A DNA stretch of 64,000 bases from Crossaster papposus (Eukaryota > Echinodermata > Asteroidea > Velatida > Solasteridae), in NCBI GenBank assembly GCA_037893245.1, contig JBAIAA010000262.1, forward strand, positions 558,001 through 622,000. The letters are read 5' to 3'. The position numbers and the translations under genes were made by a program. The notes beneath the pieces are model-generated. The model made no database searches, was not told the origin of the DNA, and saw nothing but the letters and a program-made list of their open reading frames with translations. Of the stretch, positions 7,103 through 21,521 are shown piece after piece (within the stretch, counting starts at the first letter, position 1; the number at the start of each line of letters is the position of its first letter).

Positions 7103-10100
7103 CGCAGAGTAGTGCAGCGGGAGCGTGATGGGCCCATAGCCCAGAGGTCCGAGGACCAAAACCTTGCTTTGCTAACTAGGTATTTTTGCTTCACTGCTAT
7201 TCACATTTAATAAATATTGTAGAATGTTTTTAGAATGTCTGCTCTAATTTTGTTTGCATTTTCAAAATTTACATGAGGCATAGTGGCGCAGTTGAAGCGT
7301 GCTGGGCCCATAACCCAGAGGTCCGAGGATCGAAACCTCGCTCTTCTAACAAGTTTTTGGTATGACATGAGGTACTCGACTCGGAGTGACAAATTAGACA
7401 CTTTCTTGGTCAGTACCCGAGAGTTTGGTTGACCACAACCTCGGTCTGCTCAGGATAATTATTTTCTTGAAAGTGATTTCATTTTCATTACAAATCGTTA
7501 CGCAGAGTGGTGCCGTGGGAGCGTGATGGGCCCATAACCCAGAGGCCCGAGGACCGAAACCTCGCTCTGCTAAAGAGGTATTTTTGCTTCACTGTTATTC
7601 AAATTTAATAATTATTTTAGAATGTTTTTAGAATGTCTGCTTTTATTTTGTTTGTTGTTTTTCTAAATTTACATGAGGCATGGTGGCGCAGTGGAAGCTT
7701 GCTGGGCCTATAACCCAGAGTGCCGAGGATCAAAACCTCGTTCTGCTGCTAATAAGTTTTTGGTATGACTTGAGGTACTCGACTCAGAGTGACAAAGTAG
7801 ACCCTTTCTTGGTCAGTAACCGAGAGTTCGGATGATCACAACCTCGGTCTGCTCAGGATAATTTTGTATTTGATAGGGATTTCATTTTCATTAAAAATAG
7901 TTACGCAGAGTAGTGCAGCGGGAGCGTGATGGGCCCATAGCCCAGAGGTCCGAGGACCAAAACCTCGCTTTGCTAACTAGTTATTTTTGCTTCACTGCTA
8001 TTCACATTTAATAAATATTGTAGAATGTTTTTAGAATGTCTGCTTTAATTTTGTTTGCATTTTCAAAATTTACATGAGGCATAGTGGCGCAGTTGAAGCG
8101 TGCTGGGCCCATAACCCAGAGGTCCGAGGATCGAAACCTCGCTCTTCTAACAAGTTTTTGGTATGACATGAGGTACTCGACTCGGAGTGACAAAGTAGAC
8201 ACTTTCTTAGTCAGTACCCGAGAGTTTGGTTGACCACAACCTCGGTCTGCTCAGGATAATTATTTTCTTGAAAGTGATTTCATTTTCATTACAAATAGTT
8301 ACGCAGAGTGGTGCCGTGGGAGCGTGATGGGCCCATAACCCAGAGGCCCGAGGACCGAAACCTCGCTCTGCTAAAGAGGTATTTTTGCTTCACTGTTATT
8401 CAAATTTAATAATTATTTTAGAATGTTTTTAGAATGTCTGCTTTTATTTTGTTTGTTGTTTTTCTAAATTTACATGAGGCATGGTGGCGCAGTGGAAGCT
8501 TGCTGGGCCTATAACCCAGAGTGCCGAGGATCAAAACCTCGTTCTGCTGCTAATAAGTTTTTGGTATGACTTGAAGTACTCGACTCAGAGTGACAAAGTA
8601 GACCCTTTCTTGGTCAGTAACCGAGAGTTCGGATGATCACAACCTCGGTCTGCTCAGGATAATTTTGTATTTGATAGGGATTTTATTTTCATTAAAAATA
8701 GTTACGCAGAGTAGTGCAGCGGGAGCGTGATGGGCCCATAGCCCAGAGGTCCGAGGACCAAAACCTCGCTTTGCTAACTAGGTATTTTTGCTTCACTGCT
8801 ATTCACATTTAATAAATATTGTAGAATGTTTTTAGAATGTCTGCTTTAATTTTGTTTGCATTTTCAAAATTTACATGAGGCATAGTGGCGCAGTTGAAGC
8901 GTGCTGGGCCCATAACCCAGAGGTCCGAGGATCGAGACCTCGCTCTTCTAACAAGTTTTTGGTATGACATGAGGTACTCGACTCGGAGTGACAAATTAGA
9001 CACTTTCTTGGTCAGTACCCGAGAGTTTGGTTGACCACAACCTCGGTCTGCTCAGGATAATTATTTTCTTGAAAGTGATTTCATTTTCATTACAAATAGT
9101 TACGCAGAGTGGTGCCGTGGGAGCGTGATGGGCCCATAACCCAGAGGCCCGAGGACCGAAACCTCGCTCTGCTAAAGAGGTATTTTTGCTTCACTGTTAT
9201 TCAAATTTAATAATTATTTTAGAATGTTTTTAGAATGTCTGCTTTTATTTTGTTTGTTGTTTTTCTAAATTTACATGAGGCATGGTGGCGCAGTGGAAGC
9301 TTGCTGGGCCTATAACCCAGAGTGCCGAGGATCAAAACCTCGTTCTGCTGCTAATAAGTTTTTGGTATGACTTGAGGTACTCGACTCAGAGTGACAAAGT
9401 AGACCCTTTCTTGGTCAGTAACCGAGAGTTCGGATGATCACAACCTCGGTCTGCTCAGGATAATTTTGTATTTGATAGGGATTTCATTTTCATTAAAAAT
9501 AGTTACGCAGAGTAGTGCAGCGGGAGCGTGATGGGCCCATAGCCCAGAGGTCCGAGGACCAAAACCTCGCTTTGCTAACTAGGTATTTTTGCTTCACTGC
9601 TATTCACATTTAATAAATATTGTAGAATGTTTTTAGAATGTCTGCTTTAATTTTGTTTGCATTTTCAAAATTTACATGAGGCATAGTGGCGCAGTTGAAG
9701 CGTGCTGGGCCCATAACCCAGAGGTCCGAGGATCGAAACCTCGCTCTTCTAACAAGTTTTTGGTATGACATGAGGTACTCGACTCGGAGTGACAAAGTAG
9801 ACACTTTCTTAGTCAGTACCCGAGAGTTTGGTTGACCACAACCTCGGTCTGCTCAGGATAATTATTTTCTTGAAAGTGATTTCATTTTCATTACAAATAG
9901 TTACGCAGAGTGGTGCCGTGGGAGCGTGATGGGCCCATAACCCAGAGGCCCGAGGACCGAAACCTCGCTCTGCTAAAGAGGTATTTTTGCTTCACTGTTA
10001 TTCAAATTTAATAATTATTTTAGAATGTTTTTAGAATGTCTGCTTTTATTTTGTTTGTTGTTTTTCTAAATTTACATGAGGCATGGTGGCGCAGTGGAAG

Positions 10101-11908
10101 CTTGCTGGGCCTATAACCCAGAGTGCCGAGGATCAAAACCTCGTTCTGCTGCTAATAAGTTTTTGGTATGACTTGAAGTACTCGACTCAGAGTGACAAAG
10201 TAGACCCTTTCTTGGTCAGTAACCGAGAGTTCGGATGATCACAACCTCGGTCTGCTCAGGATAATTTTGTATTTGATAGGGATTTTATTTTCATTAAAAA
10301 TAGTTACGCAGAGTAGTGCAGCGGGAGCGTGATGGGCCCATAGCCCAGAGGTCCGAGGACCAAAACCTCGCTTTGCTAACTAGGTATTTTTGCTTCACTG
10401 CTATTCACATTTAATAAATATTGTAGAATGTTTTTAGAATGTCTGCTTTAATTTTGTTTGCATTTTCAAAATTTACATGAGGCATAGTGGCGCAGTTGAA
10501 GCGGGCTGGGCCCATAACCCAGAGGTCCGAGGATCGAGACCTCGCTCTTCTAACAAGTTTTTGGTATGACATGAGGTACTCGACTCGGAGTGACAAAGTA
10601 GACACTTTCTTGGTCAGTACCCGAGAGTTTGGTTGACCACAACCTCGGTCTGCTCAGGATAATTATTTTCTTGAAAGTGATTTCATTTTCATTACAAATA
10701 GTTACGCAGAGTGGTGCCGTGGGAGCGTGATGGGCCCATAACCCAGAGGCCCGAGGACCGAAACCTCGCTCTGCTAAAGAGGTATTTTTGCTTCACTGTT
10801 ATTCAAATTTAATAATTATTTTAGAATGTTTTTAGAATGTCTGCTTTTATTTTGTTTGTTGTTTTTCTAAATTTACATGAGGCATGGTGGCGCAGTGGAA
10901 GCTTGCTGGGCCTATAACCCAGAGTGCCGAGGATCAAAACCTCGTTCTGCTGCTAATAAGTTTTTGGTATGACTTGAAGTACTCGACTCAGAGTGACAAA
11001 GTAGACCCTTTCTTGGTCAGTAACCGAGAGTTCGGATGATCACAACCTCGGTCTGCTCAGGATAATTTTGTATTTGATAGGGATTTCATTTTCATTAAAA
11101 ATAGTTACGCAGAGTAGTGCAGCGGGAGCGTGATGGGCCCATAGCCCAGAGGTCCGAGGACCAAAACCTCGCTTTGCTAACTAGGTATTTTTGCTTCACT
11201 GCTATTCACATTTAATAAATATTGTAGAATGTTTTTAGAATGTCTGCTTTAATTTTGTTTGCATTTTCTAAATTTACATGAGGCATAGTGGCGCAGTTGA
11301 AGCGTGCTGGGCCCATAACCCAGAGGTCCGAGGATCGAAACCTCGCTCTTCTAACAAGTTTTTGGTATGACATGAGGTACTCGACTCGGAGTGACAAAGT
11401 AGACACTTTCTTGGTCAGTACCCGAGAGTTTGGTTGACCACAACCTCGGTCTGCTCAGGATAATTATTTTCTTGAAAGTGATTTCATTTTCATTACAAAT
11501 AGTTACGCAGAGTGGTGCCGTGGGAGCGTGATGGGCCCATAACCCAGAGGCCCGAGGACCGAAACCTCGCTCTGCTAAAGAGGTATTTTTGCTTCACTGT
11601 TATTCAAATTTAATAATTATTTTAGAATGTTTTTAGATTGTCTGCTTTTATTTTGTTTGTTGTTTTTCTAAATTTACATGAGGCATGGTGGCGCAGTGGA
11701 AGCTTGCTGGGCCTATAACCCAGAGTGCCGAGGATCAAAACCTCGTTCTGCTGCTAATAAGTTTTTGGTATGACTTGAAGTACTCGACTCAGAGTGACAA
11801 AGTAGACCCTTTCTTGGTCAGTAACCGAGAGTTCGGATGATCACAACCTCGGTCTGCTCAGGATAATTTTGTATTTGATAGGGATTTCATTTTCATTAAA
11901 AATAGTTA
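7103..11908 (+). repeat. Higher-order repeat copy 1 (six units, 4,806 bp)
   Basis: Six successive units carry an ordered set of markers. Unit 1: ACCTTGCTTTGC in A, GCTCTAATTTT in the spacer, CAAATTAGAC in E. Unit 2: CTTAGTCAG in E. Unit 3: preceded by GGGATTTTATTTTC, with GATCGAGACC in B and CAAATTAGAC in E. Unit 4: CTTAGTCAG. Unit 5: GCGGGCTGGG and GATCGAGACC in B. Unit 6: CATTTTCTAAATTTAC before B. The same order recurs at 16716 and 21522. Confidence 0.85.
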
Positions 11909-14900
11909 CGCAGAGTAGTGCAGCGGGAGCGTGATGGGCCCATAGCCCAGAGGTCCGAGGACCAAAACCTCGCTTTGCTAACTAGGTATTTTTGCTTCAC
12001 TGCTATTCACATTTAATAAATATTGTAGAATGTTTTTAGAATGTCTGCTTTAATTTTGTTTGCATTTTCAAAATTTACATGAGGCATAGTGGCGCAGTTG
12101 AAGCGTGCTGGGCCCATAACCCAGAGGTCCGAGGATCGAAACCTCGCTCTTCTAACAAGTTTTTGGTATGACATGAGGTACTCGACTCGGAGTGACAAAG
12201 TAGACACTTTCTTGGTCAGTACCCGAGAGTTTGGTTGACCACAACCTCGGTCTGCTCAGGATAATTATTTTCTTGAAAGTGATTTCATTTTCATTACAAA
12301 TAGTTACGCAGAGTGGTGCCGTGGGAGCGTGATGGGCCCATAACCCAGAGGCCCGAGGACCGAAACCTCGCTCTGCTAAAGAGGTATTTTTGCTTCACTG
12401 TTATTCAAATTTAATAATTATTTTAGAATGTTTTTAGAATGTCTGCTTTTATTTTGTTTGTTGTTTTTCTAAATTTACATGAGGCATGGTGGCGCAGTGG
12501 AAGCTTGCTGGGCCTATAACCCAGAGTGCCGAGGATCAAAACCTCGTTCTGCTGCTAATAAGTTTTTGGTATGACTTGAAGTACTCGACTCAGAGTGACA
12601 AAGTAGACCCTTTCTTGGTCAGTAACCGAGAGTTCGGATGATCACAACCTCGGTCTGCTCAGGATAATTTTGTATTTGATAGGGATTTCATTTTCATTAA
12701 AAATAGTTACGCAGAGTAGTGCAGCGGGAGCGTGATGGGCCGATAGCCCAGAGGTCCGAGGACCAAAACCTCGCTTTGCTAACTAGGTATTTTTGCTTCA
12801 CTGCTATTCACATTTAATAAATATTGTAGAATGTTTTTAGAATGTCTGCTTTAATTTTGTTTGCATTTTCAAAATTTACATGAGGCATAGTGGCGCAGTT
12901 GAAGCGTGCTGGGCCCATAACCCAGAGGTCCGAGGATCGAAACCTCGCTCTTCTAACAAGTTTTTGGTATGACATGAGGTACTCGACTCGGAGTGACAAA
13001 GTAGACACTTTCTTGGTCAGTACCCGAGAGTTTGGTTGACCACAACCTCGGTCTGCTCAGGATAATTATTTTCTTGAAAGTGATTTCATTTTCATTACAA
13101 ATAGTTACGCAGAGTGGTGCCGTGGAAGCGTGATGGGCCCATAACCCAGAGGCCCGAGGACCGAAACCTCGCTCTGCTAAAGAGGTATTTTTGCTTCACT
13201 GTTATTCAAATTTAATAATTATTTTAGAATGTTTTTAGAATGTCTGCTTTTATTTTGTTTGTTGTTTTTCTAAATGTACATGAGGCATGGTGGCGCAGTG
13301 GAAGCTGGCTGGGCCTATAACCCAGAGTGCCGAGGATCAAAACCTCGTTCTGCTGCTAATAAGTTTTTGGTATGACTTGAAGTACTCGACTCAGAGTGAC
13401 AAAGTAGACCCTTTCTTGGTCAGTAACCGAGAGTTCGGATGATCACAACCTCGGTCTGCTCAGGATAATTTTGTATTTGATAGGGATTTCATTTTCATTA
13501 AAAATAGTTACGCAGAGTAGTGCAGCGGGAGCGTGATGGGCCCATAGCCCAGAGGTCCGAGGACCAAAACCTCGCTTTGCTAACTAGGTATTTTTGCTTC
13601 ACTGCTATTCACATTTAATAAATATTGTAGAATGTTTTTAGAATGTCTGCTTTAATTTTGTTTGCATTTTCAAAATTTACATGAGGCATAGTGGCGCAGT
13701 TGAAGCGTGCTGGGCCCATAACCCAGAGGTCCGAGGATCGAAACCTCGCTCTTCTAACAAGTTTTTGGTATGACATGAGGTACTCGACTCGGAGTGACAA
13801 AGTAGACACTTTCTTGGTCAGTACCCGAGAGTTTGGTTGACCACAACCTCGGTCTGCTCAGGATAATTATTTTCTTGAAAGTGATTTCATTTTCATTACA
13901 AATAGTTACGCAGAGTGGTGCCGTGGGAGCGTGATGGGCCCATAACCCAGAGGCCCGAGGACCGAAACCTCGCTCTGCTAAAGAGGTATTTTTGCTTCAC
14001 TGTTATTCAAATTTAATAATTATTTTAGAATGTTTTTAGAATGTCTGCTTTTATTTTGTTTGTTGTTTTTCTAAATTTACATGAGGCATGGTGGCGCAGT
14101 GGAAGCTTGCTGGGCCTATAACCCAGAGTGCCGAGGATCAAAACCTCGTTCTGCTGCTAATAAGTTTTTGGTATGACTTGAAGTACTCGACTCAGAGTGA
14201 CAAAGTAGACCCTTTCTTGGTCAGTAACCGAGAGTTCGGATGATCACAACCTCGGTCTGCTCAGGATAATTTTGTATTTGATAGGGATTTCATTTTCATT
14301 AAAAATAGTTACGCAGAGTAGTGCAGCGGGAGCGTGATGGGCCCATAGCCCAGAGGTCCGAGGACCAAAACCTCGCTTTGCTAACTAGGTATTTTTGCTT
14401 CACTGCTATTCACATTTAATAAATATTGTAGAATGTTTTTAGAATGTCTGCTTTAATTTTGTTTGCATTTTCAAAATTTACATGAGGCATAGTGGCGCAG
14501 TTGAAGCGTGCTGGGCCCATAACCCAGAGGTCCGAGGATCGAAACCTCGCTCTTCTAACAAGTTTTTGGTATGACATGAGGTACTCGACTCGGAGTGACA
14601 AAGTAGACACTTTCTTGGTCAGTACCCGAGAGTTTGGTTGACCACAACCTCGGTCTGCTCAGGATAATTATTTTCTTGAAAGTGATTTCATTTTCATTAC
14701 AAATAGTTACGCAGAGTGGTGCCGTGGAAGCGTAATGGGCCCATAACCCAGAGGCCCGAGGACCGAAACCTCGCTCTGCTAAAGAGGTATTTTTGCTTCA
14801 CTGTTATTCAAATTTAATAATTATTTTAGAATGTTTTTAGAATGTCTGCTTTTATTTTGTTTGTTGTTTTTCTAAATGTACATGAGGCATGGTGGCGCAG

Positions 14901-16715
14901 TGGAAGCTTGCTGGGCCTATAACCCAGAGTGCCGAGGATCAAAACCTCGTTCTGCTGCTAATAAGTTTTTGGTATGACTTGAAGTACTCGACTCAGAGTG
15001 ACAAAGTAGACCCTTTCTTGGTCAGTAACCGAGAGTTCGGATGATCACAACCTCGGTCTGCTCAGGATAATTTTGTATTTGATAGGGATTTCATTTTCAT
15101 TAAAAATAGTTACGCAGAGTAGTGCAGCGGGAGCGTGATGGGCCCATAGCCCAGAGGTCCGAGGACCAAAACCTCGCTTTGCTAACTAGGTATTTTTGCT
15201 TCACTGCTATTCACATTTAATAAATATTGTAGAATGTTTTTAGAATGTCTGCTTTAATTTTGTTTGCATTTTCAAAATTTACATGAGGCATAGTGGCGCA
15301 GTTGAAGCGTGCTGGGCCCATAACCCAGAGGTCCGAGGATCGAAACCTCGCTCTTCTAACAAGTTTTTGGTATGACATGAGGTACTCGACTCGGAGTGAC
15401 AAAGTAGACACTTTCTTGGTCAGTACCCGAGAGTTTGGTTGACCACAACCTCGGTCTGCTCAGGATAATTATTTTCTTGAAAGTGATTTCATTTTCATTA
15501 CAAATAGTTACGCAGAGTGGTGCCGTGGGAGCGTGATGGGCCCATAACCCAGAGGCCCGAGGACCGAAACCTCGCTCTGCTAAAGAGGTATTTTTGCTTC
15601 ACTGTTATTCAAATTTAATAATTATTTTAGAATGTTTTTAGAATGTCTGCTTTTATTTTGTTTGTTGTTTTTCTAAATTTACATGAGGCATGGTGGCGCA
15701 GTGGAAGCTTGCTGGGCCTATAACCCAGAGTGCCGAGGATCAAAACCTCGTTCTGCTGCTAATAAGTTTTTGGTATGACTTGAGGTACTCGACTCAGAGT
15801 GACAAAGTAGACCCTTTCTTGGTCAGTAACCGAGAGTTCGGATGATCACAACCTCGGTCTGCTCAGGATAATTTTGTATTTGATAGGGATTTCATTTTCA
15901 TTAAAAATAGTTACGCAGAGTAGTGCAGCGGGAGCGTGATGGGCCCATAGCCCAGAGGTCCGAGGACCAAAACCTCGCTTTGCTAACTAGGTATTTTTGC
16001 TTCACTGCTATTCACATTTAATGAAATATTGTAGAATGTTTTTAGAATGTCTGCTTTAATTTTGTTTGCATTTTCAAAATTTACATGAGGCATAGTGGCG
16101 CAGTTGAAGCGTGCTGGGCCCATAACCCAGAGGTCCGAGGATCGAAACCTCGCTCTTCTAACAAGTTTTTGGTATGACATGAGGTACTCGACTCGGAGTG
16201 ACAAAGTAGACACTTTCTTGGTCAGTACCCGAGAGTTTGGTTGACCACAACCTCGGTCTGCTCAGGATAATTATTTTCTTGAAAGTGATTTCATTTTCAT
16301 TACAAATAGTTACGCAGAGTGGTGCCGTGGGAGCGTGATGGGCCCATAACCCAGAGGCCCGAGGACCGAAACCTCGCTCTGCTAAAGAGGTATTTTTGCT
16401 TCACTGTTATTCAAATTTAATAATTATTTTAGAATGTTTTTAGAATGTCTGCTTTTATTTTGTTTGTTGTTTTTCTAAATTTACATGAGGCATGGTGGCG
16501 CAGTGGAAGCTTGCTGGGCCTATAACCCAGAGTGCCGAGGATCAAAACCTCGTTCTGCTGCTAATAAGTTTTTGGTATGACTTGAAGTACTCGACTCAGA
16601 GTGACAAAGTAGACCCTTTCTTGGTCAGTAACCGAGAGTTCGGATGATCACAACCTCGGTCTGCTCAGGATAATTTTGTATTTGATAGGGATTTCATTTT
16701 CATTAAAAATAGTTA
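11909..16715 (+). repeat. Six intervening units between higher-order repeat copies
   Basis: This block is 4,807 bp, six units plus one base. The second unit has a GGGCCGATAGCCC change in copy A together with GTGGAAGCG in C and TAAATGTAC before D. The same three changes occur together in the unit at 27129. The last unit has one extra base in the A-B spacer (TTTAATGAAATATT near 16022). The order of the last two units and the following ACCTTGCTTTGC unit resembles 43928-45530, suggesting exchange of blocks across about 29 kb. Confidence 0.8.
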
Positions 16716-19700
16716 CGCAGAGTAGTGCAGCGGGAGCGTGATGGGCCCATAGCCCAGAGGTCCGAGGACCAAAACCTTGCTTTGCTAACTAGGTATTTTT
16801 GCTTCACTGCTATTCACATTTAATAAATATTGTAGAATGTTTTTAGAATGTCTGCTCTAATTTTGTTTGCATTTTCAAAATTTACATGAGGCATAGTGGC
16901 GCAGTTGAAGCGTGCTGGGCCCATAACCCAGAGGTCCGAGGATCGAAACCTCGCTCTTCTAACAAGTTTTTGGTATGACATGAGGTACTCGACTCGGAGT
17001 GACAAATTAGACACTTTCTTGGTCAGTACCCGAGAGTTTGGTTGACCACAACCTCGGTCTGCTCAGGATAATTATTTTCTTGAAAGTGATTTCATTTTCA
17101 TTACAAATAGTTACGCAGAGTGGTGCCGTGGGAGCGTGATGGGCCCATAACCCAGAGGCCCGAGGACCGAAACCTTGCTCTGCTAAAGAGGTATTTTTGC
17201 TTCACTGTTATTCAAATTTAATAATTATTTTAGAATGTTTTTAGAATGTCTGCTTTTATTTTGTTTGTTGTTTTTCTAAATTTACATGAGGCATGGTGGC
17301 GCAGTGGAAGCTTGCTGGGCCTATAACCCAGAGTGCCGAGGATCAAAACCTCGTTCTGCTGCTAATAAGTTTTTGGTATGACTTGAGGTACTCGACTCAG
17401 AGTGACAAAGTAGACCCTTTCTTGGTCAGTAACCGAGAGTTCGGATGATCACAACCTCGGTCTGCTCAGGATAATTTTGTATTTGATAGGGATTTCATTT
17501 TCATTAAAAATAGTTACGCAGAGTAGTGCAGCGGGAGCGTGATTGGCCCATAGCCCAGAGGTCCGAGGACCAAAACCTCGCTTTGCTAACTAGGTATTTT
17601 TGCTTCACTGCTATTCACATTTAATAAATATTGTAGAATGTTTTTAGAATGTCTGCTTTAATTTTGTTTGCATTTTCAAAATTTACATGAGGCATAGTGG
17701 CGCAGTTGAAGCGTGCTGGGCCCATAACCCAGAGGTCCGAGGATCGAAACCTCGCTCTTCTAACAAGTTTTTGGTATGACATGAGGTACTCGACTCGGAG
17801 TGACAAAGTAGACACTTTCTTAGTCAGTACCCGAGAGTTTGGTTGACCACAACCTCGGTCTGCTCAGGATAATTATTTTCTTGAAAGTGATTTCATTTTC
17901 ATTACAAATAGTTACGCAGAGTGGTGCCGTGGGAGCGTGATGGGCCCATAACCCAGAGGCCCGAGGACCGAAACCTCGCTCTGCTAAAGAGGTATTTTTG
18001 CTTCACTGTTATTCAAATTTAATAATTATTTTAGAATGTTTTTAGAATGTCTGCTTTTATTTTGTTTGTTGTTTTTCTAAATTTACATGAGGCATGGTGG
18101 CGCAGTGGAAGCTTGCTGGGCCTATAACCCAGAGTGCCGAGGATCAAAACCTCGTTCTGCTGCTAATAAGTTTTTGGTATGACTTGAAGTACTCGACTCA
18201 GAGTGACAAAGTAGACCCTTTCTTGGTCAGTAACCGAGAGTTCGGATGATCACAACCTCGGTCTGCTCAGGATAATTTTGTATTTGATAGGGATTTTATT
18301 TTCATTAAAAATAGTTACGCAGAGTAGTGCAGCGGGAGCGTGATGGGCCCATAGCCCAGAGGTCCGAGGACCAAAACCTCGCTTTGCTAACTAGGTATTT
18401 TTGCTTCACTGCTATTCACATTTAATAAATATTGTAGAATGTTTTTAGAATGTCTGCTTTAATTTTGTTTGCATTTTCAAAATTTACATGAGGCATAGTG
18501 GCGCAGTTGAAGCGTGCTGGGCCCATAACCCAGAGGTCCGAGGATCGAGACCTCGCTCTTCTAACAAGTTTTTGGTATGACATGAGGTACTCGACTCGGA
18601 GTGACAAATTAGACACTTTCTTGGTCAGTACCCGAGAGTTTGGTTGACCACAACCTCGGTCTGCTCAGGATAATTATTTTCTTGAAAGTGATTTCATTTT
18701 CATTACAAATAGTTACGCAGAGTGGTGCCGTGGGAGCGTGATGGGCCCATAACCCAGAGGCCCGAGGACCGAAACCTCGCTCTGCTAAAGAGGTATTTTT
18801 GCTTCACTGTTATTCAAATTTAATAATTATTTTAGAATGTTTTTAGAATGTCTGCTTTTATTTTGTTTGTTGTTTTTCTAAATTTACATGAGGCATGGTG
18901 GCGCAGTGGAAGCTTGCTGGGCCTATAACCCAGAGTGCCGAGGATCAAAACCTCGTTCTGCTGCTAATAAGTTTTTGGTATGACTTGAGGTACTCGACTC
19001 AGAGTGACAAAGTAGACCCTTTCTTGGTCAGTAACCGAGAGTTCGGATGATCACAACCTCGGTCTGCTCAGGATAATTTTGTATTTGATAGGGATTTCAT
19101 TTTCATTAAAAATAGTTACGCAGAGTAGTGCAGCGGGAGCGTGATGGGCCCATAGCCCAGAGGTCCGAGGACCAAAACCTCGCTTTGCTAACTAGGTATT
19201 TTTGCTTCACTGCTATTCACATTTAATAAATATTGTAGAATGTTTTTAGAATGTCTGCTTTAATTTTGTTTGCATTTTCAAAATTTACATGAGGCATAGT
19301 GGCGCAGTTGAAGCGTGCTGGGCCCATAACCCAGAGGTCCGAGGATCGAAACCTCGCTCTTCTAACAAGTTTTTGGTATGACATGAGGTACTCGACTCGG
19401 AGTGACAAAGTAGACACTTTCTTAGTCAGTACCCGAGAGTTTGGTTGACCACAACCTCGGTCTGCTCAGGATAATTATTTTCTTGAAAGTGATTTCATTT
19501 TCATTACAAATAGTTACGCAGAGTGGTGCCGTGGGAGCGTGATGGGCCCATAACCCAGAGGCCCGAGGACCGAAACCTCGCTCTGCTAAAGAGGTATTTT
19601 TGCTTCACTGTTATTCAAATTTAATAATTATTTTAGAATGTTTTTAGAATGTCTGCTTTTATTTTGTTTGTTGTTTTTCTAAATTTACATGAGGCATGGT

Positions 19701-21521
19701 GGCGCAGTGGAAGCTTGCTGGGCCTATAACCCAGAGTGCCGAGGATCAAAACCTCGTTCTGCTGCTAATAAGTTTTTGGTATGACTTGAAGTACTCGACT
19801 CAGAGTGACAAAGTAGACCCTTTCTTGGTCAGTAACCGAGAGTTCGGATGATCACAACCTCGGTCTGCTCAGGATAATTTTGTATTTGATAGGGATTTTA
19901 TTTTCATTAAAAATAGTTACGCAGAGTAGTGCAGCGGGAGCGTGATGGGCCCATAGCCCAGAGGTCCGAGGACCAAAACCTCGCTTTGCTAACTAGGTAT
20001 TTTTGCTTCACTGCTATTCACATTTAATAAATATTGTAGAATGTTTTTAGAATGTCTGCTTTAATTTTGTTTGCATTTTCAAAATTTACATGAGGCATAG
20101 TGGCGCAGTTGAAGCGGGCTGGGCCCATAACCCAGAGGTCCGAGGATCGAGACCTCGCTCTTCTAACAAGTTTTTGGTATGACATGAGGTACTCGACTCG
20201 GAGTGACAAAGTAGACACTTTCTTGGTCAGTACCCGAGAGTTTGGTTGACCACAACCTCGGTCTGCTCAGGATAATTATTTTCTTGAAAGTGATTTCATT
20301 TTCATTACAAATAGTTACGCAGAGTGGTGCCGTGGGAGCGTGATGGGCCCATAACCCAGAGGCCCGAGGACCGAAACCTCGCTCTGCTAAAGAGGTATTT
20401 TTGCTTCACTGTTATTCAAATTTAATAATTATTTTAGAATGTTTTTAGAATGTCTGCTTTTATTTTGTTTGTTGTTTTTCTAAATTTACATGAGGCATGG
20501 TGGCGCAGTGGAAGCTTGCTGGGCCTATAACCCAGAGTGCCGAGGATCAAAACCTCGTTCTGCTGCTAATAAGTTTTTGGTATGACTTGAAGTACTCGAC
20601 TCAGAGTGACAAAGTAGACCCTTTCTTGGTCAGTAACCGAGAGTTCGGATGATCACAACCTCGGTCTGCTCAGGATAATTTTGTATTTGATAGGGATTTC
20701 ATTTTCATTAAAAATAGTTACGCAGAGTAGTGCAGCGGGAGCGTGATGGGCCCATAGCCCAGAGGTCCGAGGACCAAAACCTCGCTTTGCTAACTAGGTA
20801 TTTTTGCTTCACTGCTATTCACATTTAATAAATATTGTAGAATGTTTTTAGAATGTCTGCTTTAATTTTGTTTGCATTTTCTAAATTTACATGAGGCATA
20901 ATGGCGCAGTTGAAGCGTGCTGGGCCCATAACCCAGATGTCCGAGGATCGAAACCTCGCTCTTCTAACAAGTTTTTGGTATGACATGAGGTACTCGACTC
21001 GGAGTGACAAAGTAGACACTTTCTTGGTCAGTACCCGAGAGTTTGGTTGACCACAACCTCGGTCTGCTCAGGATAATTATTTTCTTGAAAGTGATTTCAT
21101 TTTCATTACAAATAGTTACGCAGAGTGGTGCCGTGGGAGCGTGATGGGCCCATAACCCAGAGGCCCGAGGACCGAAACCTCGCTCTGCTAAAGAGGTATT
21201 TTTGCTTCACTGTTATTCAAATTTAATAATTATTTTAGAATGTTTTTAGAATGTCTGCTTTTATTTTGTTTGTTGTTTTTCTAAATTTACATGAGGCATG
21301 GTGGCGCAGTGGAAGCTTGCTGGGCCTATAACCCAGAGTGCCGAGGATCAAAACCTCGTTCTGCTGCTAATAAGTTTTTGGTATGACTTGAAGTACTCGA
21401 CTCAGAGTGACAAAGTAGACCCTTTCTTGGTCAGTAACCGAGAGTTCGGATGATCACAACCTCGGTCTGCTCAGGATAATTTTGTATTTGATAGGGATTT
21501 CATTTTCATTAAAAATAGTTA
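16716..21521 (+). repeat. Higher-order repeat copy 2 (six units)
   Basis: It has the same marker order as copy 1. Its sixth unit carries extra changes in copy B (ATAATGGCG and CCAGATGTCCG) that are also present in copy 3 but absent from copy 1. Copies 2 and 3 are therefore closer relatives and lie directly adjacent. Confidence 0.85.
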